Shown: positions 27,565 to 36,322 of the stretch, piece by piece
Position numbering within the stretch: the stretch's first letter is position 1
Layout: each line of letters begins with the position of its first letter
Assembly: GCA_002085155.1 (NCBI GenBank)
Contig: NASX01000004.1
Span: 1-64,000 of the forward strand
Origin: Sorangiineae bacterium NIC37A_2
GTDB lineage: Bacteria > Myxococcota_A > Polyangia > Polyangiales > Polyangiaceae
Direction: 5' to 3'
Length of the DNA stretch: 64,000 nucleotides
The notes under the pieces: model-generated
What the model was told of the DNA's origin: nothing
Seen by the model: the letters and a program-made list of their open reading frames with translations, nothing else
Database searches by the model: none
Position numbers and translations under genes: made by a program

Positions 27565-28950
27565 ATGAAATTCTATCACCCCGCCTTTCTCATCACTGGC
27601 TCCATTTTGACCTTCGCTGCGTGCAGCGGAACCGATCGTCTCGCAGATGACATCGGTGACACGGGCGGTGCTCCCGCAGCAGGCGGAGCCGCTCCTGGGG
27701 CAGGCGGAGCTGCTCCTGGGGCAGGTGGTGCTCCCGTGACGACTGGTGGTGCTCCCGCGGCGGGCGGAGCTGCTCCTGGGGCAGGTGGCGCTCCCGTGAC
27801 GACTGGTGGTTCGGACCCCGGTCCGAGTGGTGGGGCTGATCCGGGGGGGACCGGAGGGGAGCAGGCAGCGGGCGGTTCGGATCCGGGAACCGGTGGAATG
27901 GATGGCAGTGGCGGCGGCGGTAATGTGTCCCTCGAGGGCCCCTGCGATATCTACAAGGCGGCGGGCCAGGAGTGTGTCGCTGCCTACAGCATGATTCGGC
28001 GCATCTACAGCGAGTACACGGGCCCCCTCTACCAGGTGCGCAGCGGCAGTAACGCCATGAACACAGGTTCGGGTGGTCAGCTTCACGACATCCCGCAGAA
28101 CGCCGACGGCTTCGCGGACAAGGCGGCTCAGGATGCCGTCTGCGCAAACACGACCTGTACGGTTTCGCTCCTCTACGATCAGTCGGGCCGCGAGAACCAT
28201 CTTCCCGTCGCGAAGGCCGGTCTGACCAACGGTGGTGAGTACGCAGGGATGGATGACTTCGAGTCTATCGCGAACAAGGGAGCCCTGAAGGTCAACGGCC
28301 GCGACGTCTACTCGCTCTACATGGAAGCACGTCAGGGTTACCGCACGACCAAGCCGGGCAACGGCATGCCGATCGGCAGCGAGGCTCAGGGCATTTACAT
28401 GCTCGCGGACGGTACGCGCGCTGGAACGGCCTGCTGCTGGGACTTTGGAAACGTGACGCCGAACCCGAAGTCCTATGCCGAAATGAACACGCTGTTCCTC
28501 GGTGTCGCTTTCTGGGGCAAGGGTGAGGGGAACGGTCCCTGGTTCGGAGCCGACTTTGAGGCGGGCGTCTGGATGGGCGGCTCGAAGCCTGGTGAACCGG
28601 GCTGGGGTGGCTTGAACGACGCCAAGAACGCGCCGCGGAATGAGAATAACCCGTCGATGCGCGTCAAGTATGCGCTCGGTTTCCTCAAGACCGGCCCGAA
28701 CCCCGACCGTTACGCATTGCGCATGGCGGACATTGCCACGGCGAACTCGGTCCATACTGGATATGCCGGGGCCTTCCCTTCCACGAAGCATTTCGATAAC
28801 AAGGGTGCGATCGTCCTCGGGGTTGGTGGTGACAACAGCAACAACTCTTGGGGGACTTTCTATGAGGGCGCCATCGTGCGTGGCTTCCCCTCGGACGATA
28901 CAGAGAACGCCGTCTTCCAGCACCTCAAGTCCGTCGGTTACGGCAAGTAA
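27565..28950 (+). CDS. second GH54-type arabinofuranosidase lipoprotein
   Basis: GPCDIYKAAGQECVAAYSMIRRIY, LLYDQSGRENHL, CCWDFGN, PWFGADFEAG, IVLGVGGDNSNNSWGTFYEGAI; lipobox TFAACSG; G/A/P repeat linker. Confidence 0.87.
   Translation: MKFYHPAFLITGSILTFAACSGTDRLADDIGDTGGAPAAGGAAPGAGGAAPGAGGAPVTTGGAPAAGGAAPGAGGAPVTTGGSDPGPSGGADPGGTGGEQAAGGSDPGTGGMDGSGGGGNVSLEGPCDIYKAAGQECVAAYSMIRRIYSEYTGPLYQVRSGSNAMNTGSGGQLHDIPQNADGFADKAAQDAVCANTTCTVSLLYDQSGRENHLPVAKAGLTNGGEYAGMDDFESIANKGALKVNGRDVYSLYMEARQGYRTTKPGNGMPIGSEAQGIYMLADGTRAGTACCWDFGNVTPNPKSYAEMNTLFLGVAFWGKGEGNGPWFGADFEAGVWMGGSKPGEPGWGGLNDAKNAPRNENNPSMRVKYALGFLKTGPNPDRYALRMADIATANSVHTGYAGAFPSTKHFDNKGAIVLGVGGDNSNNSWGTFYEGAIVRGFPSDDTENAVFQHLKSVGYGK
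27664..27812 (+). repeat. in-gene tandem repeat encoding GGAPAAGGAAPGAGGAPVTTGG linker
   Basis: Near-identical ~60-bp repeats in DNA (GGCGGAGCTGCTCCTGGGGCAGGTGG...GTGACGACTGGTGGT twice). Confidence 0.85.
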
Positions 28951-28971
28951 TCACCCCCGGAAGTCTAACAC

Positions 28972-29832
28972 ATGCATCATCGTCGAATCCTCCTCGCTCT
29001 TCCCGTCTCCGCTCTCATCGGTGGGCTCGCGGCCCTTGGCTGTGGAAGTTATGACTCCCCCGCGAACACCGGCGGCGCCCCGGGCGCCGGCGGGAGTGGA
29101 AGCCCCGAGACAGGTGGAGCTCCGAGCGTCGGGGGCGGCGGCGGTGATGCAAGTGGTGGTGCCGATGCCACGGGCGGCAGCATGAGCGGCTCGGGTGGCG
29201 ATCAGACGGGAGCGGGGGGAGGACCCCCCGAGGCGCCTCCTGCCTCCTGTGAGAACGTGGAGGCCTGTGGCGGCGCGCTCGAAGGGGTCTGGTTTGCTCA
29301 GGACTCGTGCTTGTCCCTGTCGGGCAAGGTGGATCTTACTGATTTCGGCATCGGCTGTACCGAGGGAGCGATCACCTCTGGAACGGTGGAGGTCAGCGGG
29401 AACTGGACGGTCAACGCCGACGGGTCCATCTCCGATAACGCCAACACGGTCGCGGAGTTGGTGTTCGAACTGGAGGCGAAGTGCCTCGAGGTCTCCGGTA
29501 CCGTGACCATCTGCGAGAACATCAGCATCCCGATCGCGTCGATGGGGTTTGATGAGATCCAGTGTGTGGAATCGACGGTCACGGCCGGCGGCTGTACCTG
29601 TACCGGTAGTGTGAATCAGCAGGGAGGAGCCGGGTACATGCTCGGTTTCAACGCAACGACCTCCGGGACCTACACCTCCGCGGACAACACGATGACCGTC
29701 ACGGGCACGGGGATCGAACCCCTCGACTATGCCTACTGCGTAGATGGGAGTTTCATGATTGCGACCCCCACGACACAGACCGCGCTCGGGACGACGACCG
29801 GCACGATCGTGTTCCAGAAGCAGCAAGACTAA
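28972..29832 (+). CDS. Gly-rich-linker lipoprotein of unknown function
   Basis: Signal plus lipobox LAALGCGSY; Gly-rich linker then Cys-containing beta-rich domain. Confidence 0.75.
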   Translation: MHHRRILLALPVSALIGGLAALGCGSYDSPANTGGAPGAGGSGSPETGGAPSVGGGGGDASGGADATGGSMSGSGGDQTGAGGGPPEAPPASCENVEACGGALEGVWFAQDSCLSLSGKVDLTDFGIGCTEGAITSGTVEVSGNWTVNADGSISDNANTVAELVFELEAKCLEVSGTVTICENISIPIASMGFDEIQCVESTVTAGGCTCTGSVNQQGGAGYMLGFNATTSGTYTSADNTMTVTGTGIEPLDYAYCVDGSFMIATPTTQTALGTTTGTIVFQKQQD

Positions 29833-29856
29833 CAGCAGCGAACACCTTCCAAGAGG

Positions 29857-29897
29857 ACGAGGAGAGGTGCGGCATCGTCCGCGCCTCTCGTCGTTTT
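29857..29897 (+). terminator. hairpin ACGAGGAGAGGTGCGG-CATCGT-CCGCGCCTCTCGTCGT followed by TTTT
   Basis: 16-bp stem with two imperfections, T-run. Confidence 0.75.
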
Positions 29898-29931
29898 GGG
29901 GTGTTTGCGAGGAAAGTTTTAGGGGAAAGTC

Positions 29932-31170
29932 ATGGAAATGAAGTTTATAAATCGCTCATATCGTCGCACTTTCAGCGCTGGCTTGGGAGTCTTGGCGCTT
30001 GTGCTCGCTGGTTGCCATCGAACGGGTCCCGAGCCGGCTCCGCCAGTGAGCGAAGAGAGCGCGCCTGCCCCGGCGAATGAGCCTGCCGCTCCGGCTCCTG
30101 CCCCCGAGACCCCTGCGCCGGCGCCTTGGGTCACGAGTGAGCCCTTCGGCGAGCACGCGGGCAAGCTGGTAAAGCGTCACACCCTCAAGAATCAGCACGG
30201 CCTCGTGCTCAAGGTCATCGACTATGGGGCGATCATCACTGAGCTCCACGTGCCCGATCGTGACGGGAAGCTGGGAGACGTGGTGCTCGGGCGGGACTCG
30301 CTCGCCGACTATGTGGAGTCGAGTCCCTATTTCGGCGCGACGATTGGCCGCGTAGCGAATCGCATCAAGGGCGCTCGTTTCGAGCTCGAAGGCAAGACCT
30401 ATGTACTAGCCAACAACGACGGCCCGAATCATCTGCACGGCGGCAAGGTCGGCTGGGATAAGGTCGTCTGGTCTGCGGAGACGAAAGAGACAGAAAGCGG
30501 TCCTCAGGTCATCTTCACCTATACGTCTCCGGACGGTGAGGAGGGCTACCCGGGTACTGTCCAAGCCACGACCGTCTACACTCTGACCCACGACAACGAG
30601 CTGCGGGTCGAGATGCGCGCGACCAGTGATCGGACCACGCTCATCAACATGGCGCACCACGGGTACTGGAACCTGGGTGGCCATGAGTCCGGGACCATCC
30701 GCGATCATGAGCTCACGCTCTTTGCTGAAAAGTACACGCCTGCGCCGAACCTGGTGCCGAATGGGGAGATCAAACAGGTTCAAGGAACGGCCTTCGATTT
30801 CAGGACTCCGAAGCTCATCGGTCTCGATCTCGAGAAGGTGAAGGGGACTCCGATCGGCTTCGATCACAACTGGATCATCAGCGGTGAGGCTCACACGCTC
30901 CGCCCTGTGGCCGTCCTGAAGCATCCGGGCTCGGGTCGTGTCATGGAGCTCAGCGCGAACCAGCCGGGCGTTCAGTTCTACTCGGGGAACTTCCTCGACG
31001 GGACTTTGAAGGGCAAAGGCGGCATTGCCTATCCTCAGTACTCTGGGCTCTGCCTCGAGAGTCAGAAGTTCCCGAACTCCGTGAACGTTCCCGCCTGGAG
31101 GGACGAAGTGATTCTGCGCTCTGGCCAGACCTACGAGCACGTGATGGTCCACCGCTTCCGAGCGGAGTGA
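29932..31170 (+). CDS. aldose 1-epimerase (GalM-like), lipoprotein
   Basis: YGAIITELHVPDRDGKLGDVVLG, PYFGATIGRVANRI, NDGPNHLHGG, HHGYWNLGGH, LCLESQKFPNSVN; lipobox VLAGCHRT. Confidence 0.92.
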   Translation: MEMKFINRSYRRTFSAGLGVLALVLAGCHRTGPEPAPPVSEESAPAPANEPAAPAPAPETPAPAPWVTSEPFGEHAGKLVKRHTLKNQHGLVLKVIDYGAIITELHVPDRDGKLGDVVLGRDSLADYVESSPYFGATIGRVANRIKGARFELEGKTYVLANNDGPNHLHGGKVGWDKVVWSAETKETESGPQVIFTYTSPDGEEGYPGTVQATTVYTLTHDNELRVEMRATSDRTTLINMAHHGYWNLGGHESGTIRDHELTLFAEKYTPAPNLVPNGEIKQVQGTAFDFRTPKLIGLDLEKVKGTPIGFDHNWIISGEAHTLRPVAVLKHPGSGRVMELSANQPGVQFYSGNFLDGTLKGKGGIAYPQYSGLCLESQKFPNSVNVPAWRDEVILRSGQTYEHVMVHRFRAE

Positions 31171-31300
31171 GCTGAGAGGTTTCCGGGGGCGGCGCTCGGG
31201 TGGACCCGGTGGAGGCCACCTCTATTTGAGGGTTTTGTCGCCGCCCCTCGGGGGCGAAGGGGCTTTGGGGCCTTCGTGATACAAACGGGCTTGGAAGCAC

Positions 31301-32836
31301 GTGGAGCGCCCGTTCAACGAATTTGTCGTCGCCGTTTGGAAGGCCCTCGGTCGGGCTGATCCGCTTCTTGGAGGTGCGGCGCCTCTTGTCGCCGCGGCCC
31401 TGATCGTGGCCACCGTCCTTCTGGTGCCGCCGGAGGATCGCGCGCGCGCGAAGGTGCCCGCTTGGCTGCTCCTCTTCTTCTTCATCTTCGCGGGCGTGCT
31501 CGTTTTTGTGCCGCTCAAACACGACGCCGAGGACGAGATCCAGGTGCTCGCGTTCGCGTTCTTGCTCGGGAGCATGGCGCGGAGCAGCTTTTTGCTCTTC
31601 GCCTACTCCTTTTGGATGCATAAGGTCGCGCGACCGCTGCCGAAGATTTTGCGCGACGTCATCCAGGGGTTCATCTACCTCGTCGCGTTCCTTTTGGTGT
31701 TGCGCTCGGCCGGTGTCGAGCCAGGCTCCCTGCTGACGACCTCTGCGCTCCTCACGGCGGTCATCGGTCTCTCCCTCCAGGATACGCTCGGAAACCTATT
31801 CGCCGGTCTCGCCATCCAGGCGCAGCGCCCCTTTACAGTCGGCGACTGGGTTCAGCTCGATAGTCAGGGAGGCCAGATCGGGCGCGTGATCGAGATCAAC
31901 TGGCGTGCGACGAAAGTCCTGACTCTCGATCAGGTCGAGGTCATCGTTCCGAACGGGCTCGTCGCCAAGAATTCGATCACGAACTTCTCCGCGCCGTCTC
32001 GCCTCGTCCGGCGGGAGGTCGAGACCTACGCGCCCACGGACGCGTCGCCGGAGCTCGTCAGAAAAACGCTGCTGGCGGCTGTCGAACACGTCCCTGACGT
32101 TCTCAAGTTCCCGCCGCCTCAGGTCTTCGCGCGGGGTTTTACCGAGCGGGGCCTGAGCTACATGGTGCGTTACTTCATCGAGCGCTTCGATCGCCGCGAG
32201 CTCATCGACAGCACAGTGCGCGAGCGCATCTGGTACTCGATGCAGCGGGCGGGCCTCCCGATCCCGGTGCCGCGGCGTCAGGTCGAAATTGCCCCGCGTC
32301 CTCGCCCATCTCAGGGACTTGGAACGGACGAGGCGGCCCTTCGTTTGCTCGCCCAAGTGGCCCTCTTCCAGACGCTGCCCCGCGAGAGCCAAGAGCGCCT
32401 CGCCGCGGGCTCGAGTCGAAAACGCTTCACCCGGGAGGAGCTTATCGTTCGCAAGGGGGACAGCTCCAAGGAGGTGTACGTGATCGAGAGCGGCCGCGTG
32501 CGCATCGAGCTCCCTTCGGAGAGCGGACCTGGTCGGGTGGCGGGAACGCTCGGGGCTGGAGACTTTTTCGGCGAGATGTCACTCATGACCGGGGAAGAGC
32601 GCGCAGCGGACGTGGTCGCGAGCGAGGAGACGAGCGTGCTCGTCATCGATCGAGCAGCGCTCGCGCCGCTCCTCGAAGAGCATCCTGAGCTCGTGGAGCA
32701 TTTGAGCCGGGTGCTGGCGGAGCGTCAGGCGCGCCTCGCGGAGCTCCAGAGCGAAGAGTCGTCCGACCGCGTCAGCCGTCACGATGAGCACGAGCTGATG
32801 GCGAAGATCCGTCGCTTCTTCACCTCTTCGTCGTGA
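31301..32836 (+). CDS. MscS-family mechanosensitive channel with C-terminal cyclic-nucleotide-binding domain
   Basis: MscS core (LTAVIGLSLQDTLGNLFAGLAIQAQRPFTVGDWVQLD) and CNMP domain (LIVRKGDSSKEVYVIESGRVRIEL...GDFFGEMSLMTGEERAADVVA). Confidence 0.88.
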   Translation: MERPFNEFVVAVWKALGRADPLLGGAAPLVAAALIVATVLLVPPEDRARAKVPAWLLLFFFIFAGVLVFVPLKHDAEDEIQVLAFAFLLGSMARSSFLLFAYSFWMHKVARPLPKILRDVIQGFIYLVAFLLVLRSAGVEPGSLLTTSALLTAVIGLSLQDTLGNLFAGLAIQAQRPFTVGDWVQLDSQGGQIGRVIEINWRATKVLTLDQVEVIVPNGLVAKNSITNFSAPSRLVRREVETYAPTDASPELVRKTLLAAVEHVPDVLKFPPPQVFARGFTERGLSYMVRYFIERFDRRELIDSTVRERIWYSMQRAGLPIPVPRRQVEIAPRPRPSQGLGTDEAALRLLAQVALFQTLPRESQERLAAGSSRKRFTREELIVRKGDSSKEVYVIESGRVRIELPSESGPGRVAGTLGAGDFFGEMSLMTGEERAADVVASEETSVLVIDRAALAPLLEEHPELVEHLSRVLAERQARLAELQSEESSDRVSRHDEHELMAKIRRFFTSSS

Positions 32837-32891
32837 GCCAGGCGCTCAGGGGCTGAGCCAGCCGTTCAGGGGCTGAGCCAGCCCCTCAGGG
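32834..32891. repeat. three tandem ~20-bp units TGAGCCAGCCGTTCAGGGGC
   Basis: Direct reading, starts at the mscS stop codon. Confidence 0.85.
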
Positions 32892-32923
32892 CCCTTTCCG
32901 GAGGCGTTGGTCCCCTCGGACCC

Positions 32924-33184
32924 TCAGTGGAAGAGGGGCCAGCCGGGTGTGGTGCAGGCCTTCATCCAGAGCACGAAGATGAAGAAACCGAGCACAAGCG
33001 CGGCCCAGGGGCGTAGCCGATCCCAAGTCGAGATTTGAACTTCTTTCGTCAGGCCCTTGGCGCGAAAAGCGGCGCGTCGAGCTTCAAGAGCGCGGGGATC
33101 ATGAGCTTCCGGCGAGTCCGCGTCGAATCCGCACACGGAGCAGACCGAGTCGACTCTGGCATTTTTGCAGACGACACACTGCAT
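32924..33184 (-). CDS. small zinc-ribbon membrane protein
   Basis: CxxC...CxxC N-terminus and C-terminal TM (AALVLGFFIFVLWM). Confidence 0.6.
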   Translation of the reverse strand: MQCVVCKNARVDSVCSVCGFDADSPEAHDPRALEARRAAFRAKGLTKEVQISTWDRLRPWAALVLGFFIFVLWMKACTTPGWPLFH

Positions 33185-33185
33185 C

Positions 33186-33785
33186 TCATCCTGCCTTCTG
33201 GCCGCACTCGCCGCAGAACTTCGCCATCGCGCTCATCTTCTGCCCACAATGTTTGCAGCTTTGCTCAAGAGCCGTGGGCGCGCCGCACGCCTGACAGAAC
33301 TTCCCGCCCCCGCTCGGCTCCTGACACGCGGGGCAGAGCAGCGGCGTGACTGTCGCGCCGGCCTGCACAGCCTGCACTCGTTCAGCGGCTTTCTTTTCGG
33401 CGGCGGCCCGCGCAGCCTTCTCGCCTGCGTTCGGAGCGCAGCCCTCGCACAGAGAAAACTCGGTGTTGTAGCAGTGCGCGCAGACCCACTTCCCGCAGTC
33501 AGAGCACTTCGAAAAGTGGCTCTTCGCCTGGGCGACCGCCTTCTGATAGGCGCGGTCGCGCTCTTTGCCTCGGAGGCCTCGGTCGATCGTGTCGACAGCG
33601 CGTCGTGCGCCTCCGATGGGGCGGAACATTTGGAAAATCTCGAGGCCCGTCTTCAAGAGGTTCGAGCTCGCCGCCACATAGTGACTCTCGACGCCGTCTT
33701 TGCATCTGTCACAGCGGAAGCGAAACTTGAAACCACCATCGTCACTGAGGTCGTCGACGTTCCGAACGAATTCCGAGAGTCCCAT
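33186..33785 (-). CDS. multi-zinc-ribbon protein (double zinc ribbon C-terminus)
   Basis: Many CxxC pairs: CDRCKD, CSDCGKWVCAHC, CPACQ..CQACG, CKHCGQ..CGECG. Confidence 0.7.
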   Translation of the reverse strand: MGLSEFVRNVDDLSDDGGFKFRFRCDRCKDGVESHYVAASSNLLKTGLEIFQMFRPIGGARRAVDTIDRGLRGKERDRAYQKAVAQAKSHFSKCSDCGKWVCAHCYNTEFSLCEGCAPNAGEKAARAAAEKKAAERVQAVQAGATVTPLLCPACQEPSGGGKFCQACGAPTALEQSCKHCGQKMSAMAKFCGECGQKAG

Positions 33786-34029
33786 CCTTCGCTCTTCGCT
33801 AGGGGACATCTTTCGTTTCGTCAATTGGCCGGACGTCCGAACAAAGCTCGGGCGTGCTGCCCTGTCTCCATCCTCATGCAAACCTCCACGAGGAGGTCTA
33901 CGTTGGTCACGTTCGGGGGGTGACCCTTTGCCCTGAGGCTCTGGTTCGGGGTGGGGGGATCACGCCTTGGGAGGGCGTCTCACCCGCTGGGGGGCGAACG
34001 GGGAAACACTACCTTTTGGAGGAAACACG

Positions 34030-35988
34030 ATGGGGAAGGTGCGCGCACAGGCGTTGGGTATGGGATTAGTTTGCGTTCTCGGATCGACGGGATGTGCGAT
34101 CGAAACGCCGGACGAGGTCTTAGGGCCTGACGCGGTCGAGGAGGAAACTCGACAAACCGAACAGAAGGCTGTCATCCAAATATCCACCTTGGCGCAGCTG
34201 CGCGCGATGTCTCCGTCGGGAGACTATGAGCTTTCGGGGAATATCAACGCGTCCGCCACGCAGACGACACCCTTCGTCCCGATCGGCACTTCGTCCACTC
34301 CATTTACGGGGTCGTTCAATGGCAAGGGATATAAGATCTCGAACCTAAGAATTGCCGGAAATCGCCATTATGCCGGACTATTTGGTTACGCATACGCGGC
34401 CGACATCCAAGATGTCAAACTCGAGAATGTCAGCCTCACGAACAGCGCTTCCTATTACTACAGCGGAGCTCTTGCTGGTTATCTGGGTTCCAGCACTGTG
34501 TATTATGTAGAAGTGAGTAACTCCACCATCTCCGGGGGCGGCTACACTGGCGGGCTCGTAGGGCTGGCGGGGAGCGGTTCCTACGTCGTGGGGACAAACG
34601 GTTCGTCGGTCCAGGTGAGCGGCGCAAGCTACGTGGGCGGCCTCTTTGGACATCTAACCAGCTCGTCTCTCATTAACTCTCATACCTCCGGCGGAAGCGT
34701 ATCTGGTGGAGACTCCGTCGGCGGTTTGGTGGGGCGGGGCAGCGGCGGAGGCGTCAGCTACTCGTCGGCCACGCAGGTCAATGTGAGCGGGACCAGCAAC
34801 ACTGGTGGTCTCGTGGGACTCGCGAACAGCTCTGGAATTTACTACAGCAGCGTGTCGGGTCAGGTGAACGGTGGAGCGCGGACGGGGGGAGCGGTCGGTC
34901 AGATCACCGATGCAACATCCGTCTATACCACCGCAACCAACATGACCATCTCGGGAGCTACCGATACGGGGGGAGTTGTCGGCTTAGCTCTCCGAACCGA
35001 CATCAGCCAGAGTAGCGTTTCCGGCGTGATCAATGGCGGAAATCATACCGGCGGCATCGTCGGTCGCATCAGCGGTTCCCAGGCGAAGCGAGCGGTTCTG
35101 ACTTACAGCTTCATCGACGATCGTGCCTCGGGCGCGATCAGCACCGTCCAGGGAGGGACTCCCGTCGGCATGGCGGTGGGAACGGCGGGAGAATACGTCG
35201 ATCTCACGAGGAGCTACGCGATCGGTCGAGTCTCTGGCGCCACGACGAAGATCGGCGGATTTGTAGGCGAGATCAACGCGCCCGGGCTCACAGAGGTTGG
35301 CAACGAGCCGCGCGCGTACGTGAACGAGATTTTCACGAAAGTTGAGGTACTTCCGACCTTCGACAACTCGAACAACAACGTTTACGCGGGCGGTCTCGTC
35401 GGGAAGATGCTCGGTGGGGACGTTCAGAATATCAATATCGCGGGTCTCGTGCGTGGGCGCCACTTTGTGGGTGGAGCGATCGGACACACCACCAATACCG
35501 GGGCGAATGTCACGCCTTCGCTCGTCCGATCCCTCCTCACGCGGGGTGAGGTCACGAACGTGGCGACGCCGCAGCGCTCGGGGGTTCTCGGCGGGGCCAC
35601 AGGGGTGTTTGGCCGCTGCACGGGGCTCTACTGGGACTCCACGACCGACACCGGAACAGCGCCCCCGCTCGATCCCGACGAGAGTCCCTCCTGTCAGCTA
35701 GGGAAGTCGTCGAACGAGCTCAAGGCGCCGGCCAGAGTGAACCTTGGACCCGACTACCCGAACGGAAACTTTCTTCTCTTCATCTATGGCGCGCAGATCA
35801 CGCGGGCGATTCAGCAAGCACAAGGGCGCCCCGAATGCACCATTGGCTCGGGAAGCGACGGAGATTTCGGGTTCGGCTTCTGCAACGGCGTAGACGGCCT
35901 CTATGATCCACCTGTCTGGGTGCTCAACTCGAGCAGCGAGTACAACACCCTCGTGAACGTGCCGAATCCGCACCGACAGCCGAAGTAG
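34030..35988 (+). CDS. GLUG-repeat lipoprotein, predicted beta-helix surface protein
   Basis: Repeated GGLVGxxSGSxxxxSxxxG units; lipobox GSTGCAIE; GGAGG upstream of ATG. Confidence 0.82.
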   Translation: MGKVRAQALGMGLVCVLGSTGCAIETPDEVLGPDAVEEETRQTEQKAVIQISTLAQLRAMSPSGDYELSGNINASATQTTPFVPIGTSSTPFTGSFNGKGYKISNLRIAGNRHYAGLFGYAYAADIQDVKLENVSLTNSASYYYSGALAGYLGSSTVYYVEVSNSTISGGGYTGGLVGLAGSGSYVVGTNGSSVQVSGASYVGGLFGHLTSSSLINSHTSGGSVSGGDSVGGLVGRGSGGGVSYSSATQVNVSGTSNTGGLVGLANSSGIYYSSVSGQVNGGARTGGAVGQITDATSVYTTATNMTISGATDTGGVVGLALRTDISQSSVSGVINGGNHTGGIVGRISGSQAKRAVLTYSFIDDRASGAISTVQGGTPVGMAVGTAGEYVDLTRSYAIGRVSGATTKIGGFVGEINAPGLTEVGNEPRAYVNEIFTKVEVLPTFDNSNNNVYAGGLVGKMLGGDVQNINIAGLVRGRHFVGGAIGHTTNTGANVTPSLVRSLLTRGEVTNVATPQRSGVLGGATGVFGRCTGLYWDSTTDTGTAPPLDPDESPSCQLGKSSNELKAPARVNLGPDYPNGNFLLFIYGAQITRAIQQAQGRPECTIGSGSDGDFGFGFCNGVDGLYDPPVWVLNSSSEYNTLVNVPNPHRQPK

Positions 35989-36116
35989 CTTTCCTCCAGG
36001 GCGCTTCTCTGTCTCCCAAACGCCTGCGGAGGCTAGCCTTTTCGGAGGACCCACCATGGAGTGTGAAGAGCCCCCGAGCCTTCACGCTTCGCGATAGGCT
36101 CCGCCTATCGCACTAG

Positions 36117-36189
36117 TGGGTCATGAAGGACTTGAACCTTCAACAAACGGATTAAGAGTCCGCTGCTCTACCAATTGAGCTAATGACCC
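36117..36189 (-). tRNA. tRNA-Lys (anticodon CTT), no encoded CCA
   Basis: GGGTCATTAGCTCAATTGGTAGAGCAGCGGACTCTTAATCCGTTTGTTGAAGGTTCAAGTCCTTCATGACCCA folds as a cloverleaf; loop CTCTTAA. Confidence 0.96.
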
Positions 36190-36322
36190 TCGATTCTTGC
36201 CGGAGAGACGGGCTCGCCGGGGGAGAACCGGGCCCGGGGGTTCCCGGGGACCGGCCTCTTACCACTTGGGTTCGGAGCGTCAAGAGAGCACTCGCACAAG
36301 AGCGCGTGTACGTTCAGGGGGC

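Noticed and set aside
27535-28923. 462-aa minus-strand ORF
   Set aside because: Antisense shadow of the second GH54 gene.
25871-28950. Apparent Glu to Asn loss in the second GH54 (MEAVYLG vs EMNTLFLG)
   Set aside because: Counting residues on the remembered fungal AbfB places the nucleophile in the later VDMENN segment, which is conserved as ADMEN and ADFEA in both proteins.
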